In this document: positions 37,398 to 50,347 of the stretch, piece after piece
How positions within the stretch are numbered: the first letter of the stretch is position 1
How the letters are laid out: every line of letters begins with the position of its first letter
Assembly: GCF_003234655.2 (NCBI RefSeq)
Contig: NZ_CP126271.1
Location: 2,108,001-2,172,000 of the forward strand
Direction: 5' to 3'
Length of the DNA stretch: 64,000 nucleotides
Origin: Curtobacterium sp. MCLR17_007
GTDB taxonomy: Bacteria; Actinomycetota; Actinomycetes; Actinomycetales; Microbacteriaceae
Notes under the pieces: model-generated
What the model saw: only the letters and a program-made list of their open reading frames with translations
Told to the model about the DNA's origin: nothing
Databases searched by the model: none
Made by a program: the position numbers and the translations under genes

Positions 37398-38168
37398 TCA
37401 GGCCGTCGCCGGCGCGAGGCTCTCGGCGACGAGCTCCCATGCACCGTCGACGCGGTCGATGACCACGCCGTTCGCGGCCGCCCATGCCAGCAGGTCATCC
37501 ATCCCGCTGACTTCGGCGCCGGTGCGCGCCAACAGGGCGACGAGCCGTCCCTTCGCCGTCTTGTTCCAGTGGTTCAGCGCCTTGCGTCGACCGCTGCCGT
37601 CGTCGCTGACCACCCGGAGGGGCACGGCCCCGTCGAGCGGACCGAGCGCGCGGTACCCCTCGGACCTGAGGTCGAGGACGAGGCCGTCCGAACGCGACGA
37701 CAACGCCCGAGCAGCCGGGGCCGGCCAGTGCGACGCGAGCCGCAGCGACCCCAGGCGCGAGTCGTGGGACAGGCGGTAGGCCGGGATCGGGTCGCCCCCA
37801 CCGAGCGGTCCGAACATGGCGGACTGCACCACGACGTGCCGCGCCCACCACGCACGGGACGCCACCGAGGCCGTGGCCGCCTCGAGCGGGTCGTAGAGCA
37901 CCCCGGTGTACCGCTCGATCGCGGGCAGGGTCGGTGCAGTGTCCAGCGACAGGTTGCGGTGGCGTTCCGCGATCGACTTCGGGCCGAGCTTCAACGCCGT
38001 CCGTGCGGTGGACTCCTCGGAACTGACGGAGCGGGCCGCGGTGATCACCGCGGCCCGCTCGTCGGACAGTTCCGGGAACGAGAGCACTCCCAGGTCGAGG
38101 GTGGTGCCGATGTCCCCGCCCTCCCGCTTCGTCTCGGACGGCGGGAGGAGGACGGTCAGTCCGGTCAG
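37398..38168 (-). CDS. yaaA: YaaA/DUF328 peroxide-stress protein, CTG start
   Basis: The family limits oxidative damage by lowering free intracellular iron in E. coli. The conserved N-terminal block TVLLPPSETKREGGD and the later YTGVLYDPL, LRSEGYRALGPL and FKKTAKGRL-like HWNKTAKGRL blocks are present. The nearest ATG/GTG/TTG (GTG at 38087) would remove the LPPSETK block. Upstream of it the frame is open with no standard start, but a CTG at 38168-38166 overlaps the atpC stop as CTGA, the same geometry as an ATGA coupling. A CTG at 38159 is a second option. 256 aa from 38168. The family call is firm; the start is inference. Confidence 0.85.
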   Translation of the reverse strand: MTGLTVLLPPSETKREGGDIGTTLDLGVLSFPELSDERAAVITAARSVSSEESTARTALKLGPKSIAERHRNLSLDTAPTLPAIERYTGVLYDPLEAATASVASRAWWARHVVVQSAMFGPLGGGDPIPAYRLSHDSRLGSLRLASHWPAPAARALSSRSDGLVLDLRSEGYRALGPLDGAVPLRVVSDDGSGRRKALNHWNKTAKGRLVALLARTGAEVSGMDDLLAWAAANGVVIDRVDGAWELVAESLAPATA

Positions 38169-38428
38169 GACGCCAGCGCGGCCTGCCGCGCCACGATCGT
38201 GACCGTGTCGTGCTCGACGGAGAGGAAGCCGTCCTCCGCGTCGACCGCGACGGTGGAGCCATCGGCCCGCGTGATGCGGACCTGGCCCTGCGCGAGGATC
38301 GCGAGCATCGGCTCGTGTCCCGCGAGGATGCCGATCTGGCCCTCCGTCGTGCGTGCGACGACCATGGTGGTGTCGCCCGTCCAGACCTCGCGGTCCGCCG
38401 AGACGACACTCACGGTGAGACCCGCCAT
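38165..38428 (-). CDS. atpC: F1Fo ATP synthase epsilon subunit, short form
   Basis: 87 aa: MAGLTVSVVSADREVWTGD, then the beta-sandwich motifs GQIGILAGHEPMLA and VDAEDGFLSVEHDTVTIVA. The C-terminal two-helix domain that inhibits ATP hydrolysis in many bacteria is absent; the protein ends just after the beta-sandwich (E. coli epsilon is about 139 aa). One nucleotide separates the atpD stop from this ATG. The stop overlaps the proposed CTG start of yaaA. Confidence 0.95.
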   Translation of the reverse strand: MAGLTVSVVSADREVWTGDTTMVVARTTEGQIGILAGHEPMLAILAQGQVRITRADGSTVAVDAEDGFLSVEHDTVTIVARQAALAS

Positions 38429-38429
38429 G

Positions 38430-40834
<2,405 letters not shown>

Positions 40835-42463
40835 CTAGCGACGACCCTTGACGATCTGCTCCTGGTCGACGTCCTCGGCGTCAGCCGCCTGGACCTGCTC
40901 GGACCCGAGGGTCTTGCCGTCGCTGGTCTGGAAGCTCTTCGTGAACTCGTCGATCTGGCGCCCCATCTCGGCGACGGTGTCGTCGCTGAGCTGGTTGGTC
41001 TCGCGCAGGGTCGTGAGCACGTCGGAGTTGCGACGCAGGTGGTCAAGCAGCTCGGACTCGAACCGGAGCACGTCGGGGACGGGAACCGTGTCGAGCTTGC
41101 CGTTCGTGCCGGCCCAGATGGAGACGACCTGCTCTTCGACGGGGTACGGCGAGTACTGCGGCTGCTTGAGCAGCTCGGTCAGACGGGCACCGCGGTCGAG
41201 CTGACGACGCGAGGCCTGGTCGAGGTCCGACGCGAACATCGCGAACGCCTCGAGCGAGCGGTACTGCGCCAGCTCGAGCTTGAGCGTGCCGGAGACCTTC
41301 TTGATCGACTTGACCTGGGCGTCACCACCGACGCGGGACACCGAGATGCCCACGTCGACGGCCGGACGCTGGTTCGCGTTGAAGAGGTCCGACTGCAGGA
41401 AGATCTGGCCGTCGGTGATCGAGATGACGTTGGTCGGGATGTACGCCGAGACGTCGTTCGCCTTGGTCTCGATGATGGGCAGACCCGTCATCGATCCGGC
41501 GCCGAGCTCGTCGGACAGCTTCGCGCAACGCTCCAGCAGACGGGAGTGCAGGTAGAAGACGTCGCCCGGGTAGGCCTCGCGCCCCGGCGGACGACGCAGG
41601 AGGAGCGACACGGCACGGTAGGCCTCGGCCTGCTTCGACAGGTCGTCGAAGATGATCAGGACGTGCTTGCCCTGGTACATCCAGTGCTGGCCGATGGCCG
41701 AGCCGGTGTACGGGGCGAGGTACTTGAAGCCGGCCGGGTCGGAGGCAGGAGCGGCGACGATGGTCGTGTACTCCATCGCACCGGCGTCCTCGAGCGCGCC
41801 CTTGACGGAGGCGATCGTGGAGCCCTTCTGACCGATGGCGACGTAGATGCAGCGGACCTGCTTGTCCTCGTCGCCCGACTCCCAGTTGGCCTTCTGGTTG
41901 ATGATCGTGTCGATAGCGATCGCCGTCTTGCCGGTCTGGCGGTCGCCGATGATCAGCTGACGCTGACCCCGGCCGACGGGGATCATCGCGTCGATCGCCT
42001 TGATGCCGGTCTGCAGCGGCTCGTGCACCGACTTGCGGGACATGACGCCGGGGGCCTGGAGCTCGAGGGCACGACGTCCCTCGGCTGCGATCTCGCCGAG
42101 CCCGTCGATCGGGGCGCCGAGCGGGTCGACGACACGGCCGAGGAAGGCATCGCCGACGGGGGCCGAGAGGACCTCGCCGGTGCGGGTGACTTCCTGGCCC
42201 TCTTCGACGCCCGAGAACTCGCCGAGCACGATGGCGCCGATCGAGTCCTCGTCGAGGTTCTGCGCGAGGCCGAGCGTGCCGTCCGCGAAGCGGATGAGCT
42301 CGTTGGCCATGACGCCGGGGAGGCCTTCGACGTGGGCGATGCCGTCACCGGCGTCGGTGACGTGCCCGATCTCGGCCGTGGAGGCCTTCGTCGGCTCGTA
42401 GTTCGAGACGAAGTCCTTCAGGGCATCACGGATCTCATCGGGGCTGATGGTGATGTCTGCCAT
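40835..42463 (-). CDS. atpA: F1 ATP synthase alpha subunit
   Basis: Non-catalytic nucleotide-binding subunit. 542 aa. Walker A GDRQTGKT is at 173-180, with [22 protein letters not shown] and the [10 protein letters not shown] blocks. The N-terminal crown domain is normal. It precedes atpG without spacing and follows atpH after 106 bp that hold no evident gene or hairpin. Confidence 0.98.
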   Translation of the reverse strand: MADITISPDEIRDALKDFVSNYEPTKASTAEIGHVTDAGDGIAHVEGLPGVMANELIRFADGTLGLAQNLDEDSIGAIVLGEFSGVEEGQEVTRTGEVLSAPVGDAFLGRVVDPLGAPIDGLGEIAAEGRRALELQAPGVMSRKSVHEPLQTGIKAIDAMIPVGRGQRQLIIGDRQTGKTAIAIDTIINQKANWESGDEDKQVRCIYVAIGQKGSTIASVKGALEDAGAMEYTTIVAAPASDPAGFKYLAPYTGSAIGQHWMYQGKHVLIIFDDLSKQAEAYRAVSLLLRRPPGREAYPGDVFYLHSRLLERCAKLSDELGAGSMTGLPIIETKANDVSAYIPTNVISITDGQIFLQSDLFNANQRPAVDVGISVSRVGGDAQVKSIKKVSGTLKLELAQYRSLEAFAMFASDLDQASRRQLDRGARLTELLKQPQYSPYPVEEQVVSIWAGTNGKLDTVPVPDVLRFESELLDHLRRNSDVLTTLRETNQLSDDTVAEMGRQIDEFTKSFQTSDGKTLGSEQVQAADAEDVDQEQIVKGRR

Positions 42464-42569
42464 GGGATTTTCCTTGTTGGTTTCCGGGGCGCTACGGCTC
42501 CGAGAGGGTGATGCTGCCCGGTGGGGACAGTTCCCGTTGTGGACTTGGGTGTCTGGTTCGACCGTACGC

Positions 42570-43364
42570 TCAGCCGGCGAGCTGGAGCCGGAGGTCGGCG
42601 AGGCGCGTGGACACGGTGCCGTCGATGACGTCGCCGCCGACCTGCACCCGGACCCCGCCGACGACCGCGGGGTCGACGACGTGGTTGACGATGATGTCCT
42701 TGCCGTAGCGCTCCGAGAGACCGCGGGCGACGCGGGCGGCCTGGCTGTCGGACAGCGGCACGGCGGTGATCACCGTGGCCACCACCTTCGCTGCCTGGTC
42801 GGCCACGATGCGCGAGGCGTCGCGGACGAGCTCGCCGATCCGTCGACCTCGCGGCTGCTGGACCAGTGCCGACAGGATCGTCACGGTCTGCGGCGACGAC
42901 TTGCTGCCGATGAGGCGCTCGACGAGCGCGCTCTTCTGTTCCGGGCTACCGAGCTTGGTCCCCAGCGCCAGCTCGAGGCCGGCGTCGGAACGGACGGCCG
43001 TCTCGAAGGCGAAGAGCTCCGCCTCGATCGAGCTGCCCGTCCCCGCAGTCGCGGCGACGGCGCGGATGCCCGCGTCCTCGATGCCGGCGAGCAGGTCCTG
43101 TTGGGACGACCAGCGCGAGCCGGCCACCGCGGTCAGCACGGCGCGCGTGGCGTCGGACTGTCCGGCGAAGACCCGGTCGACGACCGACTTCTTGCCGACG
43201 ACGTCGGCGGTCGGGTCGGCCAGCAGCGTCAGGAGCTGCGGCGCACCGGCGACCACTCGCCCTGCGGCGAGGATCTCAGCACCGCTCTCCAGGTCGGCGC
43301 TGCTGCCGAGGTCGGCGAGCACCGCCTGCGTGGAGGTCAGTGCTGAACGGGTGGCGCTCCGCAT
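42570..43364 (-). CDS. atpH: F1 ATP synthase delta subunit
   Basis: Peripheral stalk subunit linking F1 to the b dimer. 264 aa, the longer actinobacterial form. The helical N-terminal domain is followed by a C-terminal sequence with the delta signature [23 protein letters not shown] and [20 protein letters not shown]. Located between atpF and atpA as expected; 2 bp separate it from atpF. Confidence 0.95.
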   Translation of the reverse strand: MRSATRSALTSTQAVLADLGSSADLESGAEILAAGRVVAGAPQLLTLLADPTADVVGKKSVVDRVFAGQSDATRAVLTAVAGSRWSSQQDLLAGIEDAGIRAVAATAGTGSSIEAELFAFETAVRSDAGLELALGTKLGSPEQKSALVERLIGSKSSPQTVTILSALVQQPRGRRIGELVRDASRIVADQAAKVVATVITAVPLSDSQAARVARGLSERYGKDIIVNHVVDPAVVGGVRVQVGGDVIDGTVSTRLADLRLQLAG

Positions 43365-43366
43365 GC

Positions 43367-43948
43367 TCAGCGCTCCGTCTCGGCCTGCGACGCCTGGACC
43401 TCGGACACGTCGGCGTTCTTCGACGACTCGAGGTCGGCGAGGAAGCGGTCGACGACCGCGGTGGCCTTGGCGTCGTCCTTGAGGGACTCACCGATGACAC
43501 CCGACGCCAGGTCGAGTGCGAGCGAGCCGACCTCGGTGCGGAGCGACTGGAGCGCGCTCTGGCGCTCTGCCTCGATCTGCGCCTGGGCGTTGCTCGTGAT
43601 GCGCGCTGCGTCGGCCGAAGCCTGCTCGCGCACCTCGTTGCCGATGGCGGTCGCGTCGGCACGGGCCTGCTCGCGGATCCGCGAGGCTTCGGCACGGGCG
43701 TCGGCGAGCTGCTTGTTGTACTCGTCGAGCGCGGCCGCGGCCTGCTCCTGAGCGGCTTCGGCCTTCTTGATGCCGCCCTCGATGGCCTCGGTGCGCTCAT
43801 CGAGCATCTTGGTGATGCGCGGCGTGACGACACGCCAGAACACCACGAAGATGATGACGAAGGCCACCGCGGACCACACGATGTCGTACACCGGGGGGAT
43901 CAGCGGATTGATGTTCTCCTCCGCCGCGATGATGAGTGCGTGCTGCAT
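43367..43948 (-). CDS. atpF: Fo ATP synthase b subunit
   Basis: 193 aa. A single N-terminal TM helix (about 20-45, around IVWSAVAFVIIFVVFWRVVTPRI) is followed by a long amphipathic Ala/Glu/Arg coiled coil that dimerises as the peripheral stalk. The coiled coil extends almost to the C-terminus. Located between atpE and atpH, 9 bp downstream of atpE. Confidence 0.96.
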   Translation of the reverse strand: MQHALIIAAEENINPLIPPVYDIVWSAVAFVIIFVVFWRVVTPRITKMLDERTEAIEGGIKKAEAAQEQAAAALDEYNKQLADARAEASRIREQARADATAIGNEVREQASADAARITSNAQAQIEAERQSALQSLRTEVGSLALDLASGVIGESLKDDAKATAVVDRFLADLESSKNADVSEVQASQAETER

Positions 43949-43957
43949 CGAGGAACC

Positions 43958-45089
<1,132 letters not shown>

Positions 45090-45202
45090 CGCTGTCTCCT
45101 GTGTCGGCGCGCGCACGTCATGGCACGCGATGGTGGACTGTGTGGAGGCTGTCCGCTCCGAGCGAGGCTCCGGACGCGGACGCAACAAACCCTATCAGGT
45201 GA

Positions 45203-45222
45203 GAGAGCCTTCTCGGGCTCTC
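45203..45222 (-). terminator. hairpin at the 3' end of the atpI-like gene
   Basis: GAGAGCC / GGCTCTC arms with a TTCTCG loop, overlapping the stop codon of the atpI-like gene. A short T-rich stretch follows on the minus strand. It could reduce read-through from the wecA/atpI transcript into atpB. Confidence 0.5.
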
Positions 45223-45718
45223 AGGGGCGCGGGTCGCCCTTCCCAGGATCCGAGGAGTCGAGGGCCGACGACCCCGACCCGGGCAGCGGCACGTCGATCG
45301 GCACCCGGCCCTTGGCGATCACGGTGACGTCGATCACGAGCGACCCGATCACACCGACGATGATCGCGATCGCCAGGACCGGCGTGTCCACCCAGTCGCG
45401 GTCCTTGAGCAGCACGAGCACCACGATGAAGAGCACGAACTTGACCAGGAACATCCCCATGATCGTCCCGAAGAACGCGCCGGAGATCATCTGCCCGCCG
45501 GAGAACCGGATCGCCAGCAGCACGCTCACCGCGGTCAGACCGCAGAACACCACGCTCATCACGGCGCCGATCAGTCCCCCGGCCAGCCCCGGCGTCCCGG
45601 CGACGAGGAAGCCGACGACACCGCCGACCACCGCCAGCGCGAGCGCCAGGAGGGCGCCCTGCACCAGGATCCGTCGGAAGATCGGACGGACGTGGTCGAG
45701 GCCGTTCGGGGTGGTCAC
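45221..45718 (-). CDS. AtpI-like membrane protein upstream of atpB
   Basis: 165 aa from a GTG at 45718, which overlaps the upstream stop as GTGA and has GGAG 8 nt before it. Four TM helices: LALALAVVGGVVGFLVAG, GAVMSVVFCGLTAVSVLLA, FFGTIMGMFLVKFVLFIVVLVLL, and AIAIIVGVIGSLVIDVTVIA. The tail is hydrophilic. In Actinobacteria a small membrane protein occupies this place and is thought to assist c-ring assembly, as AtpI does. Homology is by position and topology, not by a firm motif. Confidence 0.8.
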   Translation of the reverse strand: MTTPNGLDHVRPIFRRILVQGALLALALAVVGGVVGFLVAGTPGLAGGLIGAVMSVVFCGLTAVSVLLAIRFSGGQMISGAFFGTIMGMFLVKFVLFIVVLVLLKDRDWVDTPVLAIAIIVGVIGSLVIDVTVIAKGRVPIDVPLPGSGSSALDSSDPGKGDPRP

Positions 45719-46983
45719 GAGGGTTCTCCAGTGGTGGGACGGGTCGGACCCGAACGGGGCCCGCCCGTGACGGGACGGTCGCGCCCGGCTGCGGCGCGGT
45801 CGAGCGGATCGAGACTGGCGTCCACACGACCACCCGCCCGCGCGGCGGTCTGCGCCGCGATCTCGGTGCGCTTCCGCCCGAGCGGGGCGAAGGTGGCGAT
45901 CGCGCAGATGGTGAAGCCGACCGCGACGAACGCCACGACCCACCACCAGTTCACGAACAGGAAGAGCAGACACCCGACGGCGACCGTGGCGGTCCACGCG
46001 TAGAAGATCAGCACCGCGTGGAAGTGCGAGTGCCCCATGTCGAGCAAGCGGTGGTGCAGGTGCTTGCGGTCCGCCGAGAACGGCGACTTGCCCGCGCTGA
46101 GCCGGCGGAACACGGCCAGCCCGAAGTCGAGCATGGGCACGATCAGGATCGCGAAGGGCAGCAGGATCGGGATGAACGCCGGCAGCAGGTCGGTCCGGGT
46201 GCGGACCGCCGCGGGGTCGATGTTGCCCGTGATGGACACGGCGCTCGTGGCCATCAGGAACCCGACGAGCAGCGCGCCGGCATCGCCCATGAAGAGCTTC
46301 GCCGGGTGCCAGTTGAGGACGAGGAAGCCGCAGCACGCACCGACCAGCACCGCGGTCAGCAGCGACGGCAGGTTGAAGAAGAACTCGGTCTGCACGACCA
46401 CGCGGTTGATGAAGAACGTGTAGAGGAAGAACACCCCGCCGGCGATGATCGCGACCCCGGCCACGAGTCCGTCGAGTCCGTCGATGAAGTTCACCGCGTT
46501 CATGACGAGCACCACGGCCAGCACGGTGAAGATCAGGCTCATGTAGGACGAGCCCACGCCGAGCGTGTTGCCGATCGGCAGCGAGACGATCGCGACGCCC
46601 TGCCACGCCAGGATCCCGGCGGCGATGATCTGCCCGGCGAGCTTGGTCATCCAGTCGAGGTCCCAGATGTCGTCGGCGACGCCCAGGACCACGATGATGG
46701 TCGCGCCCGCCAACACGGCGAGCACGCGCTGTGGCTCGGCGAACACGAGCCGGAAGAAGTCGATCCCCTGGATGTGCGGGAACACGAACCAGGCGCAGAG
46801 CAACGAGACGACCACGCCGAGGAACATCGCGATGCCGCCCAGGCGCGGGACCGGCGTGCGGTGGACGTCACGCTCGCGGACCTGCGGGTACCACCGGTAC
46901 TTGACGCCCGCCTTCCAGAGCACCCAGCTGACCAGGAAGCTCACGACTGCGGAGATGGCCCCCGCGAGCAGGTAGTACTTCAC
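45715..46983 (-). CDS. polyprenyl-phosphate GlcNAc-1-phosphate transferase (WecA/TagO type)
   Basis: 422 aa, about 11 TM helices. It transfers a sugar-1-phosphate from a UDP-sugar to a polyprenyl phosphate and starts arabinogalactan-linker or wall-polymer synthesis. The family motifs are readable: VADDIWDLDWMTK (Mg-binding DDxxD-like), NFIDGLDGL, HPAKLFMGDAGALLVGF and RKHLHHRLLDMGHS. The C-terminal tail is disordered and Arg/Pro-rich. It corresponds to the rfe/wecA gene found upstream of atp in mycobacteria. The ATG overlaps the sua5 stop as ATGA. Confidence 0.92.
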   Translation of the reverse strand: MKYYLLAGAISAVVSFLVSWVLWKAGVKYRWYPQVRERDVHRTPVPRLGGIAMFLGVVVSLLCAWFVFPHIQGIDFFRLVFAEPQRVLAVLAGATIIVVLGVADDIWDLDWMTKLAGQIIAAGILAWQGVAIVSLPIGNTLGVGSSYMSLIFTVLAVVLVMNAVNFIDGLDGLVAGVAIIAGGVFFLYTFFINRVVVQTEFFFNLPSLLTAVLVGACCGFLVLNWHPAKLFMGDAGALLVGFLMATSAVSITGNIDPAAVRTRTDLLPAFIPILLPFAILIVPMLDFGLAVFRRLSAGKSPFSADRKHLHHRLLDMGHSHFHAVLIFYAWTATVAVGCLLFLFVNWWWVVAFVAVGFTICAIATFAPLGRKRTEIAAQTAARAGGRVDASLDPLDRAAAGRDRPVTGGPRSGPTRPTTGEPS

Positions 46984-47654
46984 GTGACGAGGTCGGCCCC
47001 CACGACCCGTTCGATCTCGGAGTCCGGGATCACCCCGTGCCGGACGATCCGCAGGCCGTCACCCGTCGACAGCCCGGTCGCGTCGACGATCGTCGAGCCC
47101 GTCGAGGCAGCGACACCGTCATGGACGTCGAGCGTGCCGCCGTCGAGGTACACCGCGACGCTCTCGCCGAGCATCGACTCCGCCGAATCGACGTCCATCG
47201 CGGCCGGGTCCCCCGTGCTGTTGGCCGACGAGACCGCGAGCGGCCCCACCTCGCGCAGCAGCTCGAGGGCGATACGGGAGTCGGGCATGCGGAGCGCGAC
47301 GGTCCCCCGGGTCTCCCCCAGGTCCCAGTCGAGGGAGGGCTGGGCGTGCAGGATCACGGTCAGGCCGCCGGGCCAGAACTCCGCGACCAGCTCGCGCACC
47401 TGCTGGGGCACCTCGCTCGCCAGGGCGTCGAGCGTCGGCGGCCCGGGGATCAGCACGGGCGGCGGCGACTGCCGCGTGCGGCCCTTGGCGTCGAGCAGCC
47501 GCTGGACAGCGGGCGCGTTGAAGGCGTCGGCCGCCAGACCGTAGACGGTGTCGGTGGGGACGACGACGAGCTCGCCCCGTCCGAGTGCTGCTCGTGCGAG
47601 CCGCATCCCGGTCAGGAGCCCGTCGGGGTCGTTGCAGTCGTATCGGGATGCCAT
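46980..47654 (-). CDS. L-threonylcarbamoyladenylate synthase (Sua5/TsaC)
   Basis: 224 aa. Makes threonylcarbamoyl-AMP for the t6A37 modification of ANN-decoding tRNAs. The YrdC-fold motifs are LVVVPTDTVYGLAADAF, KGRTRQSPPPVLIP, FWPGGLTVILHA, and RMPDSRIALELLREVGPLAVSSANSTG. The start is ATG at 47654; TATCAT lies 10 nt upstream as a possible -10. It is divergent from the HAD gene with 26 bp between starts. The protein lacks the full Sua5 C-terminal domain and is closest to the TsaC length. Confidence 0.92.
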   Translation of the reverse strand: MASRYDCNDPDGLLTGMRLARAALGRGELVVVPTDTVYGLAADAFNAPAVQRLLDAKGRTRQSPPPVLIPGPPTLDALASEVPQQVRELVAEFWPGGLTVILHAQPSLDWDLGETRGTVALRMPDSRIALELLREVGPLAVSSANSTGDPAAMDVDSAESMLGESVAVYLDGGTLDVHDGVAASTGSTIVDATGLSTGDGLRIVRHGVIPDSEIERVVGADLVT

Positions 47655-47680
47655 GACTCGCACGATGATAGTGCGACACA

Positions 47681-48355
47681 ATGGTGGACATCGTGAACTC
47701 GACGCCTGCGCCCCGACTCCTGTTCCTCTTCGACATGGACGACGTCCTCGTCCGGTACGACTGGGAGACCCGCATGGCGGGCCTCACCGAGCTCACCGGG
47801 CACGACCTCGGCGAGCTCCGCCGACGCTGGTGGCTGTCCGGCAACGAGCAGCGCGCCGAGGCCGGCGGGTTCCCCGACGCCGACACCTACCTGGCGGCCT
47901 TCGAGCGGGCGATGGGCTGCTCCGTCCCCGAGTCCGACTGGGCGCGTGTCCGTGGCGCGGCCATGACCGAGCTGCCGGAACGCATCGAGGCCGTCCGGAT
48001 CGCCGCCGAGCACGGGCGTGTCGCCCTGCTCACGAACAACGGCCCGCTCGCCGGCCGCTGGATCCACACGTGGGCGCCGTCGCTGCCGCCGCTGTTCGGC
48101 GAGCACCTCGACACCACCAGCAACTTCGGCGCGCGCAAGCCCGAACCCGAGGTGTTCGAGCGGGCCCTCGCCCACCACGGCGCCGCCCCCGAGGACACCT
48201 TCTTCGCCGACGACATGCCCGAGAACGTCGCGGGGGCGCGCAGCGTCGGCATCCACGCCGTGCTGGTCGAGCACGACACGGACCTGCGGGACGCCGTCCG
48301 CGCGTTCGTGGCCGACCGGCACGACACCCTGGAGGCTCGGCTCACCTCCGCCTAG
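47681..48355 (+). CDS. HAD-superfamily hydrolase
   Basis: 224 aa. The four HAD motifs are visible: motif I FLFDMDDVLV (nucleophile Asp and acid/base Asp), motif II LLTNN, motif III Lys in ARKPEPEVF, and motif IV FFADDMPEN. The cap is of the small helical type (beta-phosphoglucomutase/epoxide-hydrolase-like subclass). Substrate unknown. The ATG follows a GATAGT-like box by 8 nt. It is inserted on the plus strand within an otherwise minus-strand conserved cluster. Its stop overlaps the prmC stop on a CTAG. Confidence 0.9.
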   Translation: MVDIVNSTPAPRLLFLFDMDDVLVRYDWETRMAGLTELTGHDLGELRRRWWLSGNEQRAEAGGFPDADTYLAAFERAMGCSVPESDWARVRGAAMTELPERIEAVRIAAEHGRVALLTNNGPLAGRWIHTWAPSLPPLFGEHLDTTSNFGARKPEPEVFERALAHHGAAPEDTFFADDMPENVAGARSVGIHAVLVEHDTDLRDAVRAFVADRHDTLEARLTSA

Positions 48356-49254
48356 CGCGTGGCGGTGGTCGTGCGGTCGCGACCCGTCAGGTCGACGTGC
48401 GTCTCCGGGGACCGGAACCCCCGGCGCGCCAGGACCTGCCGCACGGCTGCGCCCTGCGGTTCGGCGTGCTCGACGACGAGCAGTCCGCCGGGCACGAGCA
48501 GCCGCCAGGCCGTCTCGGTGAGGGCCCGGACCGCGTCGAGGCCGTCCACTCCCCCGTACAGCGCGAGCGCCGGGTCGTGGTCACGCACCTCGGGGTCGAT
48601 CGGGACCGCGTCGTCCGGCACGTAGGGCGGGTTCGACACCACGACGGACACGGAGCCGTCGAGCTCCGGGAACGCGTCGGCCAGGTCGCCCTCGACCAGG
48701 CGCACCGTCCCGCCGTACGTGGCGACGTTGCGCCGGGTCCAGGGCAGCGCGTCGGCGGATCGTTCGACCGCGTACACGAGTGCGTTCGGCACCTCGGTGT
48801 CCATCGCGATCGCGATCGCACCGCTGCCGGAACCCAGGTCGACGGCGATCGGCTCCGGCACCGCCGTTGCCCGCAGCGCGTCGATGCCGAACTGCACGAC
48901 GGACTCGGTCTCGGGGCGTGGGACGAACACCCCGGGTCCGACCGCGAGCGTCAGCGCACGGAAGTGGGCCTCGCCGGTGATGTGCTGCAGCGGCTCGCGG
49001 GTGGCACGGCGGGCGACGGCCTGGCGGAACCGCTCGACGTGCTCCCCCGCGATCGCGCCGCCGATCATCGCACGGGCCTGCACGGCGCCGCGCGAGGTGT
49101 CGGTCGCCCACGCGAGCAGCAGCTCGGCGTCCACACGCGGCGTCGGGACGCCGTTCCCCACGAGCGCAGCGGTCGCCTCGTCGAGGAGGCGATCTGCCGC
49201 GAACGTGGGTCCGGTCGACGTGGGTCGGCTGTCGGAGGTGATCCGGGCCTCCAG
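48352..49254 (-). CDS. prmC: peptide chain release factor N5-glutamine methyltransferase
   Basis: Methylates the Gln of the GGQ motif in release factors. About 300 aa. SAM-binding motif I is AVDLGSGSGAIAIAM, and the catalytic NPPY motif (VVSNPPYVPDD) is present. The N-terminal helical domain begins AADRLLDEATAAL. Starts are ambiguous. CTG at 49254 has AGGA 5-6 nt upstream and follows the prfA stop. GTG at 49311 overlaps prfA by about 50 bp, without a good ribosome binding site. I use CTG 49254 with low certainty. Its substrate gene, prfA, is directly upstream. Confidence 0.93.
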   Translation of the reverse strand: MEARITSDSRPTSTGPTFAADRLLDEATAALVGNGVPTPRVDAELLLAWATDTSRGAVQARAMIGGAIAGEHVERFRQAVARRATREPLQHITGEAHFRALTLAVGPGVFVPRPETESVVQFGIDALRATAVPEPIAVDLGSGSGAIAIAMDTEVPNALVYAVERSADALPWTRRNVATYGGTVRLVEGDLADAFPELDGSVSVVVSNPPYVPDDAVPIDPEVRDHDPALALYGGVDGLDAVRALTETAWRLLVPGGLLVVEHAEPQGAAVRQVLARRGFRSPETHVDLTGRDRTTTATR

Positions 49255-49261
49255 GCTGGTC

Positions 49262-50344
49262 CTAGGCGGTCTGGTCGCCGACGGCGGCCAGACGTGCCTC
49301 TTCGTCCGCACGGATGGCCGACTCGATGACGGGCTCGAGCGCACCGTTCATCACGCGGTCCAGGTCGTACGCCTTGTACCCGGTGCGGTGGTCCGCGATC
49401 CGGTTCTCCGGGAAGTTGTAGGTCCGGATCCGCTCCGAGCGGTCCATGCCCCGGATCTGCGACCGACGGGCGTCCGACGCCAGGGCGTCGAGCTCCTCCT
49501 GCTGCTTCGCCAGGATGCGGGCACGCAGGACGCGCATCCCCGCCTCCCGGTTCTGCAGCTGCGACTTCTCGTTCTGCATCGCCACCGTGATGCCGGTCGG
49601 CAGGTGGGTGATGCGCACCGCGGAGTCCGTCGTGTTGACGGACTGGCCACCGGGGCCGGACGAGCGGTAGACGTCGATCTTCAGGTCGTTCTGGTTGATC
49701 TCGACCTCTTCGGGCTCGTCGACCTCGGGGAAGACGAGCACACCCGTCGTCGAGGTGTGGATGCGCCCCTGGGACTCGGTCGCCGGCACACGCTGGACAC
49801 GGTGCACGCCACCCTCGTACTTGAGGTGCGCCCACACGCCCTGGGCCGGGTCGGTCGAGTTCGACTTGATCGCGACCTGGACGTCCTTGTAGCCGCCGAG
49901 GTCGCTCTCGGTGCGCTCGAGGAGCTCGGTCTTCCAGCCCTTGGACTCGGCGTAGTGCGAGTACATGCGCAGCAGGTCGGCCGCGAACAGCGCCGACTCC
50001 TCGCCGCCTTCGCCGCCCTTGATCTCCATGATGACGTCGCGACCGTCGTCCGGGTCGCGCGGGACGAGCAGGCGACGCAGGCGCTCCTGGCGCTCGGCGA
50101 GCTGCTCCTCGAGCCCGGGGACCTCGTCCGCGAACGCCGAGTCCTCCTTCGCGAGCTCCCGGGCGGCGGCGAGGTCGTCCCCCGCCGCCGTCCAGGACTC
50201 GTAGGCGGACTTGATCCGGTTCAGCTCGGCGTAGCGCCGGTTGACCTTCTTCGCCCGGGCCGCATCGGCGTGGAGCGCGGGGTCCGACAGCTGCTGCGTC
50301 AGGTCCTCGTGTTCCGCCAGCAGCCCTGCCACCGACTCGAACAC
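49262..50344 (-). CDS. prfA: peptide chain release factor 1
   Basis: Reads UAG and UAA stops. 360 aa. The tripeptide anticodon region [14 protein letters not shown] (PxT), the catalytic GGQ within [15 protein letters not shown], and the standard domain 1 helices ([19 protein letters not shown]) are present. GTG start with AGGAG 6 nt upstream. It begins 3 bp after the rho stop. The rpmE gene that often lies between rho and prfA in Actinobacteria is absent. Confidence 0.97.
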   Translation of the reverse strand: MFESVAGLLAEHEDLTQQLSDPALHADAARAKKVNRRYAELNRIKSAYESWTAAGDDLAAARELAKEDSAFADEVPGLEEQLAERQERLRRLLVPRDPDDGRDVIMEIKGGEGGEESALFAADLLRMYSHYAESKGWKTELLERTESDLGGYKDVQVAIKSNSTDPAQGVWAHLKYEGGVHRVQRVPATESQGRIHTSTTGVLVFPEVDEPEEVEINQNDLKIDVYRSSGPGGQSVNTTDSAVRITHLPTGITVAMQNEKSQLQNREAGMRVLRARILAKQQEELDALASDARRSQIRGMDRSERIRTYNFPENRIADHRTGYKAYDLDRVMNGALEPVIESAIRADEEARLAAVGDQTA

Positions 50345-50347
50345 GCG

